A stretch of 8,706 nucleotides of DNA from the NCBI GenBank assembly GCA_031284445.1, contig JAISZW010000020.1:1-8706 (forward strand). Direction: 5' to 3'. Positions 1-6,359 of the stretch are shown one piece after another (the stretch's first letter is position 1; every line of letters starts with the position of its first letter). Below the pieces are notes generated by a model. That model did not search any database, was not told where the DNA came from, and was given only the letters and a program-made list of their open reading frames with translations. The translations under genes and the position numbers were made by a program. The DNA is from Candidatus Methanovirga basalitermitum. GTDB taxonomy: Archaea > Methanobacteriota > Methanobacteria > Methanobacteriales > Methanobacteriaceae.

Positions 1-1048
1 ATGGGTAAACGTGGTCCTAAACCAAGTTTTATAAATGTTGCTTGTCCAAATAAGGATTGTAAAGATTATGGTAAAATTGAAAAAGGTAATGTAGGTGAGT
101 AATGGTACTTATAAAAACAAATGGTACTCTTTAAATATGTTTGCAGAACATGCTCTAAAAGTCTTCAAATGCAAACACAATACTACATAACTTAAAACCC
201 AAAGGTGTTGACGAAAAGAAATATGTTTTTATTCTTAAAAAATGCTTTTAAAAGACAAGAATATTAGATCAGTAGCCGAAATATTTTAGAAGTTAAAGTT
301 GATACTGTATGTAGATGGTTGCAAATTTAAGAAAGCATTGCGAAGAAGTTAACAAAGTTTTAAATGAAAGACATAGATGTTGATAAGGTTGAACTTGTAT
401 GCGCACCATATGTTGCGATAGTGGCGATAATCCCAAACATAGATGTTGATAAGGTTGAACTTGTATGAATCAATGGGACTTTATGTTAAAAAAAAACATA
501 TCCAAGTATGGGTTGTCAATTAAGAAAACGAAAGGATGGGTCTACTTAATTGCCACATGAACACAGATTAATTTTATCTGCTCACTAGGAGATATGACTC
601 AGGAATCTGAAACTTGTAAAGCAGACTTGCGATAGAATCCAGATAATAATCTGCCTTTATTTGCTAACGATTTAGAGTGTATTTTACAAGTCATTTATTT
701 GATTAGATACAGTATTTATACTGTTGAGTTTTAAAACAAACAACGATAAAGACCTAAAACACATCTCAATCACCTATGAAAGAATTAAAATATGTACAAG
801 TAATAAAAGAAAGAGTAGGTCAAAAATTAGCCAATGCTTTTAAAAGATAGTATAATGGAAATCCAGATAAGATTGACAGTTCTCAAATCATCCCTCTTAA
901 AAAACTTAATTTTAATCGTAAAAGGCAAGATCTGGAGAAAATATGATAAAATGGATACTAATGATGTCTGCAAGGAACTGACCATATATGGTCTTTAAAA
1001 GAACTATTAACATTCCCACACCATATACACGAAAATATCAGTAGTTAA
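1..1048 (+). pseudogene. Decayed IS1-like transposase gene
   Basis: The remains of one transposase can be read by switching frames. The first segment (MGKRGPKPSFINVACPNKDC...) is open to a stop at 100-102 and has a Cys-x4-Cys pair at residues 15 and 20. It is followed by a CRTC pair, which together resemble the InsA-type zinc ribbon. Later segments read KNIRSVAEIF and VKVDTVCRWLQI (helix-turn-helix region), MKDIDVDKVEL (just before the expected first catalytic Asp), KELKYVQVIKERVG (near 779-820), and the C-terminal GTDHIWSLKELLTFPHH ending at a stop at 1046-1048. Between about 930 and 950 the frame jumps from a segment resembling the ERNNLTLRQD region to KW, so the stretch following the expected catalytic Glu seems deleted. 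Many in-frame stops rule out function. IS1-like is my family recognition. Other DDE families with a zinc ribbon are possible, but a dead transposase is secure. Confidence 0.75.
371..467 (+). repeat. 31-bp direct repeat flanking a 35-bp insert
   Basis: The 31 bases at 371-401 recur exactly at 437-467. Each begins ACATAGATGTTGATAAGG and ends TTGTATG. The 35 bases between them (402-436) are visibly richer in G and C than the surroundings. The repeat encodes the DVDKVEL segment of the dead transposase, so it is a duplication inside that pseudogene. The offset is 66 bp, a multiple of three. Confidence 0.9.
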
Positions 1049-1360
1049 AAGGGTCATTACCCAAATAAGCAACACTAAGTAAATAAGATACTGCAAAATT
1101 AGCATGGTTTTTTCCAAATGGAAAATTAAAAAACTATGCCAAAAAGATCAATAATATGTACATATGGCCTAAATTTTTTATGGGCGAAATCAAAAATTTT
1201 AAATCTCCAAAAGCCATATCATTTTTACACAGCCTATATTTTCATTCAAGATACCTACATAAAAATATCAGTAAAAACTTAAACATTCTCTAATTATCAA
1301 AAAATCATGAAATATCTTGGTTAATAATAATCTATAATAAAATAATCTGGATTATAATTT
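1049..1360. other. Intergenic stretch with a 68-codon open frame
   Basis: No convincing gene lies between the dead transposase and mch. One + strand frame is open for 68 codons from 1087 to a stop at 1291-1293 (DTAKLAWFFPNGKLKNYAKK... ending NISKNLNIL). Its only ATG codons are internal, the second at 1180-1182 after a TTTTTT tract, and no Shine-Dalgarno sequence is visible. It could be a remnant of a lost gene or chance. On the - strand the only termination-like signal downstream of mch is a T6 tract (A6 at 1299-1304 on the + strand). Confidence 0.25.
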
Positions 1361-2323
1361 TTATAAACCAAATGATTTCTTTAAAAGGTCAATATTAACA
1401 TATCCTGCTTTAAATAATTCACCAGTTCTTAAATCATTAATAACAACTTCAGCAGGTGCAAACATTCCCTTATCGATTTGATAGAAATCGAAATCAGCTT
1501 CTTTGAAAACATCGAAAAATGGTTTTCCATAGCCGTCAGCGGCAGATGAAGGCAATTTTTCAGTCATTTCCTTAATATTATCCCCTTCTTCAGATTCAAG
1601 ATAATAATATGTTCTTCCTCCGAAAAGAACTGCATCATTAGTTTTCCCCATAGCTTTTAGAGGATCAGGGTCAATAGGTGCTATTGGAGCTGATCCAGCT
1701 GCAAACTTAACTTTTTTTACATCAAAATGAAGTGCTTCTAACATCTTGTATGTTCCATTTTCAACGACTCTTCCAGCTATTTGAATAGAACCAACCAATG
1801 AAGAAGTTGGAGCTACAAGAAGATAAACATCATCTGGATTAACATTGGACTCTTTAGCTATTTGTTCAACAACATTTTCATCGGGTAATTTATCAGCTTC
1901 TAAAGTTAAAATAGCTATATTAGCATCATCTTCATAGTCTATTTCCTTGTATGTTTCTGCAGGTTTTTTTGCTAATGCTCTTGCAGGACCAGAACCTAAA
2001 GCAAAAAAGTCTCCAACACTCACAGACCAGCCAGCCTTTTGAGCTCCTAAAGTTGAAACAGCTGGAAAATCAGTTTGAATACTGACAACTGGCAAAGAAA
2101 AGTTATCGGATAAATCGCCTGGAATTAAAACCTTTACTTGAGCTAAACCTCCAAGACAAATTGTTGTATAAAGTTCACCAGCAATAAAACTACCTGAAAC
2201 ATTTACACCACAATCTATAATAGTTGCACCATTATTTAATTTAGAAATACTAACATCAAGTTCTTCTGCATTATCGATTAACTTATCAACAAATTCTTTA
2301 GCTTCTACATTTACACTAACCAT
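1361..2323 (-). CDS. mch: Methenyltetrahydromethanopterin cyclohydrolase
   Basis: This is Mch, the cytoplasmic enzyme that reversibly converts N5-formyl-tetrahydromethanopterin to the N5,N10-methenyl form with loss of water. It is the third step of CO2 reduction to methane. I recognise it over its whole length: MVSVNVEAKEFVDKLI at the start, DCGVNVSGSFIAGELY and ICLGGLAQV near residues 37-65, PAVSTLGAQKAGWSVSVGDFFALGSGPARALA near 90-120, SSLVGSIQIAGRVVENG in the middle, and the FGGRTYY and DGYGKPFFDVF segments towards the C-terminus. The 320-residue length fits the family. An ATG at 2353 in the same frame would add ten residues (MNLNLIEVKI). I chose the ATG at 2321-2323 because a GAGGT lies seven bases ahead of it and the family begins MVSVN. 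The gene is intact, stands alone, and is flanked by accessory DNA on both sides. Confidence 0.97.
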   Translation of the reverse strand: MVSVNVEAKEFVDKLIDNAEELDVSISKLNNGATIIDCGVNVSGSFIAGELYTTICLGGLAQVKVLIPGDLSDNFSLPVVSIQTDFPAVSTLGAQKAGWSVSVGDFFALGSGPARALAKKPAETYKEIDYEDDANIAILTLEADKLPDENVVEQIAKESNVNPDDVYLLVAPTSSLVGSIQIAGRVVENGTYKMLEALHFDVKKVKFAAGSAPIAPIDPDPLKAMGKTNDAVLFGGRTYYYLESEEGDNIKEMTEKLPSSAADGYGKPFFDVFKEADFDFYQIDKGMFAPAEVVINDLRTGELFKAGYVNIDLLKKSFGL

Positions 2324-2330
2324 AATTTTT

Positions 2331-2335
2331 ACCTC
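2331..2335 (-). promoter_or_regulatory. Shine-Dalgarno site of mch
   Basis: GAGGT on the - strand, seven bases before the ATG at 2323. It matches the archaeal 16S rRNA 3' end and decides the start codon against the upstream ATG at 2353, which has no such site. Confidence 0.75.
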
Positions 2336-2390
2336 AATTAAATTTAAATTCATGATTTATTATCATTTCATTTAATATGTGAAATTAGAC

Positions 2391-2404
2391 TTTTAAATAT
2401 TTAA
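2391..2404 (-). promoter_or_regulatory. Candidate TATA box for mch
   Basis: On the - strand the sequence TTTAAATATTTAAAA resembles an archaeal TATA box. A start site about 25 bases downstream would give a leader of roughly 45-50 nt before mch. The whole region is AT-rich, so other boxes cannot be excluded. Confidence 0.35.
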
Positions 2405-2419
2405 AGATTTATCTTTAAA
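2400..2419. promoter_or_regulatory. Operator-like palindrome upstream of mch
   Basis: A perfect inverted repeat, TTTAAAGAT-TT-ATCTTTAAA, with 9-bp arms and a 2-bp spacer. It overlaps the upstream edge of the candidate mch TATA box, where a dimeric regulator could affect TBP/TFB binding. The symmetry is seen directly; the operator role is inferred. Confidence 0.35.
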
Positions 2420-2667
2420 GAGAGTGTAAATTTTTGTTGGAGTTTTCCTAAAATTTTCAAATTTATTTTTCCAAATAACTCCACAATTTTTTGCAGATCC
2501 ACGCCTTCATTACCTTATTTTCTAAAACAAAATTTAAATATCTAATAATTATTAGCTCTATGTATTTTTTATAGTTTATATAGAAAAACAATGCTAAAAT
2601 TTTCTGTATATGCGATTTTTAAGTGTAATCTCATATTTTAACCTATCACTCCAAATTTTGACAAATC

Positions 2668-2690
2668 AAAAAAAAAAATCTTTGATTTTC
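2668..2690 (-). terminator. Hairpin plus T-tract terminator of recombinase gene
   Basis: On the - strand, just past the recombinase stop, AAAATC-AAA-GATTTT forms a small hairpin that runs straight into eleven or more T residues. A U-rich run is the normal archaeal termination signal. It separates the recombinase transcript from mch. Confidence 0.6.
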
Positions 2691-2716
2691 AAAAAGGTAA
2701 ATATAGAATCCATGAA

Positions 2717-3634
2717 TCACCAATTAATGTTTTCATAGCTTTGTTTAATTCTTTTATCATCCACTTTACTGTAAATTTGAGTTGTAGATATATTGCTGTG
2801 ACCTAAAAGTTGTTGAACCTCATTTATAGGCTTATTACTATAGTTTAATAGGAAAATCGTGAAAGAATGTCTAAGAGTATGAGGAGTTAATCTATCCTTG
2901 AAATTGGTTTGTCTACCTTCTAATGCAAGTCGTCTATCTGTGGCTATTGCGTATTTCTTAACAATCTTCTGAATGCTTCTTTCACTTAGCCTATTCCCAT
3001 TTCTATTGGTAAATAAATACTCTTCTCCATCCATATTTTTTATAGTTCTTTTATAAACCATGGTGTTTATAAGTTTAAGTGTTTTATTATCAATGTAAAC
3101 TGTTCTATCCTTACCGCCTTTACCTTCATAAACATAAATAGCTATTGCTTTTTCAGTACTATTAACATCTAAATCATGTTTTTTTAAATTGCAAAGTTCA
3201 GAAACCCTAAGACCTGTTCTATACAAAGTTTGAACAATGATTTTGTCTCTGATCAATTCTTTAGGGATGGTTTTTAATACTTCACTTACTTCATCTGGTC
3301 TCAAATATTTTATTTTTTTATTTTTACTGTTATCCTTTGGTAGTTGAATATTCACATTAACATCTAAATATTTTAAAAATTGAATGATCTGTTGAAGATA
3401 TTTATTTATTGTGGAATAGCTATTGTCCTTATCTTTTTTAAGATAAATTATGAATTTTTTTAAAACAAAGTCTGGCTTGTGATCAATATCAATATTGTTT
3501 TCTTTTAAATATCTGATAAAGTAATCATTAGTTTGCCTATAATTTTTTATAGTGACTTTTGAAAGGTTTCTCAAAACTTCTAACTCATCACAGTAATCGT
3601 TTAGCTGTAATTGGAGATATTCAACATCAACCAT
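2717..3634 (-). CDS. Tyrosine recombinase (XerA/XerC/D type)
   Basis: A 305-residue site-specific recombinase of the phage-integrase family. The N-terminal half (about residues 10-95) is the SAM-like core-binding domain, with a YLQLQLNDYCDELEVLRNLS start and a TINKYLQQIIQFLKYL helix. The catalytic domain follows LRPDEV (111-116). All six catalytic residues are visible: R143 in TGLRVSEL, K172 in GKGGKDR, H252 and R255 in TPHTLRH, H279 in LLGHS, and the nucleophile Y288 in TQIYSK. It is therefore predicted to be active. Length and architecture fit Xer-type enzymes such as archaeal XerA, which resolves chromosome dimers, but an element-borne integrase is equally possible because decayed mobile DNA lies on both sides. 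I see no tRNA gene or attachment-site pair. The Shine-Dalgarno is weak (GGTAA about seven bases before ATG). The gene is monocistronic with its own promoter and terminator. Confidence 0.93.
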   Translation of the reverse strand: MVDVEYLQLQLNDYCDELEVLRNLSKVTIKNYRQTNDYFIRYLKENNIDIDHKPDFVLKKFIIYLKKDKDNSYSTINKYLQQIIQFLKYLDVNVNIQLPKDNSKNKKIKYLRPDEVSEVLKTIPKELIRDKIIVQTLYRTGLRVSELCNLKKHDLDVNSTEKAIAIYVYEGKGGKDRTVYIDNKTLKLINTMVYKRTIKNMDGEEYLFTNRNGNRLSERSIQKIVKKYAIATDRRLALEGRQTNFKDRLTPHTLRHSFTIFLLNYSNKPINEVQQLLGHSNISTTQIYSKVDDKRIKQSYENINW

Positions 3635-3669
3635 AATTTACCAAAATCTTAATTTTTTTATTTATTATA

Positions 3670-3679
3670 GATATAAGTA
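3670..3679 (-). promoter_or_regulatory. Candidate TATA box for recombinase gene
   Basis: TACTTATATC on the - strand, preceded by GAAA as a possible BRE. A start site about 25 bases downstream (near 3648) would leave a short leader of about 14 nt, consistent with the weak Shine-Dalgarno. Confidence 0.4.
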
Positions 3680-3947
3680 TTTCACCAAACTTTTTTAAAA
3701 TTTGATTTAAGTTATTTTAAAATCATTCCTGACTTTAACATAATCCAAAAAATTCCATTAGACTACTATGAACATGTTATATAGTGATAATTGTAATGTT
3801 TATCAATTATCAATCTTTAATTCAATGATTATAAAATTTTTTAAATCAAATTTAAATAATATTATATTAGATATTAATATTTTATAAAATGACAAACTCT
3901 TCCATAAGGACTATAAAAGTTGAGTAAAATATCAATGCTGTCAAGTT

Positions 3948-3977
3948 AATATTTATATTATAAGACATATAAATATT
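3948..3977. repeat. Perfect 11-bp AT-only inverted repeat
   Basis: AATATTTATAT at 3948-3958 pairs exactly with ATATAAATATT at 3967-3977 across an 8-nt spacer. Each arm also looks like a TATA element, one on each strand. A T8 run follows at 3997-4004. It might be a relic bidirectional promoter or a terminator-like hairpin; the sequence does not decide. Confidence 0.55.
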
Positions 3978-4163
3978 TGTATTATTTTGGTTGGTGTTTT
4001 TTTTATGGAATCTTGTGATATCATTAATGAGTTTTATTGGAACTGATTAACTTTTAAATAGTGCTAAATTAAATTCAATGATGATCTTATGACAGCGAAT
4101 TTCTGTTAACTTAATTTTTTCTATTTTTTTATTAACTTTTTATTAATTTTCAGAAGTTGTGTA

Positions 4164-5235
4164 TTACTCTATTTTGTATTTTGAGGTTTGTCTTTCTGAT
4201 TTTTCTTGTTTTTGTCCTGATTCACTTGTTTTTTTACTGAAAGTTTGCATAGCTTTCAATAGCTATGAACTATTTTTTGGATAGTTAATATTTTTTAGGT
4301 TTATAACAGGTTCTTGATGCTATGTTTTTAACATGGGCTCTTGTTGTGGTCGTGAGAAGTACATGACCACTTCTTAGGACTCTTTTTATCACAGCAAATG
4401 GTCTCTTTTGGTACGCTACGAACTGATTCTTTTATTTCGTCTTTTTTGCTTATGTTAATGATTTATATTCATGAATGTTCAATTCATCATGGCATCATAT
4501 GCTTTTACAAGGTACCCTATAATATCCTTCTCACGATAATTATTATATTCTTTAGATAAGTATATTTAGAGTCATGAAATATTAGCATGGATTGTACAAC
4601 TTCTTTTATATAGTTCAATTTTTATAATCCGAAATAATGATTATCTATTCCTTTTTTAACCCATTCTCCATCTTCACTTGCTGTGTATTTCGCATTACCT
4701 CTTTGTGGTGCATTTCTGCTTTCTAGATGTCTATGTGTCCTGAATGTTGAATACATTTGTGGATAACTCCTATAATTCATGAGTTAAACCTTTGGCATCT
4801 ATACTTGTACTTTTGAAGTTGTTCATGAGTTTGTATCTGCATGCTTTATTTAAATACTCTTTTTGATCAAACTTTTTTAAAAAGTTTGTTGAATAGCCTT
4901 TCTCTAAAGTGACCAGTACTGTTTGATTTTATACTGTGAACTTTAACATGGGGAACCCTATGAATTTAATAAACATAATTATTCGATCGTTTACTATGTT
5001 TTTCATGCTCTGAATCTGAACCATACCATGCTTGTAGGATTAACATTCACGATTTCGTCTGTATTATGGTCTTCCACCCTTTTTTGTCTGATTATTGTAA
5101 GATTTCCTTGTATTATATGGTCACAATAGCCCAATAACCAAAGGATTTATATTCAGCTAATTTACCGCCTGATTTTTATTTTGTTGTACTGAGTTCTTAA
5201 ATAATATTTCTTTAGATTGCTTGAGTTACATTTAT
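4164..5235 (-). pseudogene. Decayed IS5-like transposase gene
   Basis: Piecing - strand frames together gives an almost full-length DDE transposase of about 350 codons with many frameshifts and stops. In order I read: TQYNKIK and GKLAEYKSF (N-terminus), NLYNNQTKKGGRP, NTDEIVNV and ILQAWYGSDSEHEK (the DUF772/InsH N-terminal domain), GFP, HFRERLFNKLFKK, STSIDAKGLTHE (around the first catalytic Asp), APQRGNAKYTASEDGEWVKKG, FHDSKYTYLKNI, ILGYLVKAYDAMM, RNKRISS, and IKRVLRSGHVLLTTTRAHVKN (the C-terminal conserved block). A hydrophilic tail ends at the stop at 4164-4166. The start is uncertain by some tens of bases and I could not find terminal inverted repeats. The order and spacing of the blocks make a dead IS5-family transposase highly likely. 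It is not functional. Confidence 0.8.
4868..4888. repeat. 21-bp near-perfect palindrome inside dead IS5
   Basis: CAAACTTTTT (4868-4877) pairs exactly with AAAAAGTTTG (4879-4888) around a single T. A degraded relative, CCAAACTTTTTTAAAATTTG, lies at 3685-3704 upstream of the recombinase gene, and another looser one at about 5861-5883. Confidence 0.6.
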
Positions 5236-5345
5236 GCAATCTTGTAATATTTTATAAAACTAATGGTTGTATTATTTATTTATTCCCTGTTTTATCAGAC
5301 TCATCGAGTATACTTTATTTTTCGTGGCGTGGCTTAATTATCCAT

Positions 5346-5566
<221 letters not shown>

Positions 5567-5725
5567 TGTTTTGGTAGCAAATCTGAGAATATTTCTATTA
5601 AGGTTAGAAATTCTCTATTGTATGTGGAAGATGAAAATAGTAAATACATTTATCAGGAATATTACGGTTATGATGAACTATATATCAAATTGAATAGCTT
5701 TAAAATTGTTTTATTAATTTTATAA
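5567..5725 (+). pseudogene. Possible gene remnant, unknown family
   Basis: A 52-codon open frame reads CFGSKSENISIKVRNSLLYVEDENSKYIYQ... and ends DELYIKLNSFKIVLLIL before a TAA at 5723-5725. There is no ATG and no Shine-Dalgarno sequence, and a stop lies immediately upstream. The composition (charged and aromatic residues, ENSKYIYQEYYGYDELY) looks more protein-like than the surrounding translations, so it may be the C-terminal scrap of a lost gene. I do not recognise the family, and chance remains possible. Confidence 0.25.
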
Positions 5726-5966
5726 ATAAGCATGAATACTTAACTTTTAAATTAAATATTTTATAATCTTTTAATTAGTGTTATATTAGATTTAAATGAG
5801 AATTAATTCTTGTGTAAACAATTGCCCAAAGCTTCTTAGGAAGCCTCAAAAAAAATAAATGAAAGTTTTTTTAAAAAATTTCCTTAAAATAGATCTAAAT
5901 CATGTTAAAAATGAAAAAAATAGAATTCATAATTTTGAAAGTCTGTTTACAATCTTTATAACCACG

Positions 5967-6009
5967 AAAAAATCGAAGATTTTTGTAATTATGAAAATCG
6001 AAGATTTTC
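5967..6009. repeat. Two tandem AAAATC-GAA-GATTTT hairpins
   Basis: AAAAATC-GAA-GATTTTT (5968-5984) and GAAAATC-GAA-GATTTTC (5993-6009) are near-identical, each a perfect 7-bp inverted repeat with a GAA loop, 8 bp apart. The same stem with a TTT loop serves as the recombinase terminator at 2675-2689, which suggests a family of small mobile or structural palindromes. Confidence 0.8.
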
Positions 6010-6070
6010 AGTAATTGATGGGTTATTGGAATATTTAGCTCTCTTTGGGAAAAAACAATATAAGAAAGAA

Positions 6071-6107
6071 CTCCACACTTTTTTACACCCTCCCACAATT
6101 TTTTACA
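6071..6107 (-). repeat. Tandem pair of short dispersed repeats
   Basis: CTCCACACTTTTTTACAC (6071-6088) and CTCCCACAATTTTTTACAA (6090-6108) are adjacent near-copies. A third copy, CTCCACAATTTTTTGCA, lies at 2479-2495 near mch, and a divergent one on the opposite strand at about 2423-2444. Written on the - strand the core is GTAAAAAATTGTGGAG. Confidence 0.6.
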
Positions 6108-6261
6108 AACTCTTCAGTACCATAAGGTTATATAGTTCAAATGACAATTGCTGTTTGGAGAACTTGCATTGTTAATTTTCATCTTTTAATATTAATTTTC
6201 TCCATATATTTAATATTTTATCTGATCTATCCTTCTAATAATAAATTTACCATAGAATTAA

Positions 6262-6298
6262 GCCTGTGAAAACCACCACAACCCAGGAAAAACACGAG
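6262..6298 (+). promoter_or_regulatory. GC-rich block in the SIS gene leader
   Basis: These 37 bases are about half G+C in a region that is otherwise strongly AT-rich. They contain a possible hairpin, with CCTG at 6263-6266 pairing with CAGG at 6284-6287, or TGTG at 6265-6268 with CACA at 6277-6280. Lying about 60-100 bases before the SIS start codon, it could be a structured leader. I match it to no known riboswitch. Confidence 0.25.
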
Positions 6299-6345
6299 AA
6301 TCTAATTGTTCAAAGCAATATTATAATCCAATTATATTTAAATAA

Positions 6346-6351
6346 GAGGTG
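6346..6351 (+). promoter_or_regulatory. Shine-Dalgarno site of the SIS gene
   Basis: GAGGTG, eight bases before the ATG at 6360. This strong match supports the chosen start and argues that the gene is translated. Confidence 0.75.
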
Positions 6352-6359
6352 TAAACCAA

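Larger units (their letters stand above)
2324..2716. other. Intergenic region between mch and recombinase
   Basis: No gene is visible in these 393 bp. Besides the mch control signals and the recombinase terminator, it holds two copies of a short repeat facing each other (about 2423-2444 and 2479-2497, sharing TTG(T)GGAGTT/AACTCCACAA) and a perfect 14-bp palindrome, CTAATAATTATTAG, at 2542-2555. The facing repeats could form an imperfect hairpin with GGAGTT at 2439-2444 pairing with AACTCC at 2477-2482. Confidence 0.5.
3635..4163. other. Non-coding stretch between recombinase and dead IS5
   Basis: Nothing here reads as a gene; the open frames are very short (for example MESCDIINEFYWN at 4005). 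It holds the recombinase promoter, a 9-bp inverted repeat (TGATAATTG at 3785-3793 with CAATTATCA at 3804-3812), a stronger AT-only inverted repeat at 3948-3977, and a T8 run at 3997-4004. The last part, 4080-4163, is T-rich without other structure. Confidence 0.5.
5726..6359. other. Non-coding region with hairpins and short repeats
   Basis: No credible gene. A small - strand open frame (5895-6098) is made largely of repeat sequence and is not supported. Items visible from left to right are: a hairpin GCTTC-TTAG-GAAGC at 5830-5843 followed by an A8 run; two copies of an AAAATC-GAA-GATTTT hairpin; two CTCC(C)ACAnTTTTTTACA repeats; an AT-rich promoter-like stretch at 6202-6216 (CATATATTTAATA); a locally GC-rich block at 6262-6298; and the Shine-Dalgarno site of the SIS gene. 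Confidence 0.55.

Noticed and set aside
371..467. A 31-bp repeat with a 35-bp spacer, as in a minimal CRISPR array
   Set aside because: The dimensions fit, but there are only two copies, and the repeat encodes the MKDIDVDKVEL segment of the transposase, with transposase sequence continuing on both sides.
2324..2353. A ten-residue N-terminal extension of Mch from the ATG at 2353
   Set aside because: The family begins MVSVN, and the GAGGT site lies just before the inner ATG, inside the proposed extension.
4345..4370. An inverted repeat, GTGGTCGTG with CATGACCAC
   Set aside because: It falls in the coding block for RSGHVLLTTTRAHVK of the dead transposase and is explained by that protein sequence.
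5895..6098. A 67-codon - strand open frame starting MWEGVKKCGV
   Set aside because: It is built from the CTCCACAC repeat and the two AAAATC hairpins, has no Shine-Dalgarno sequence and no family resemblance.
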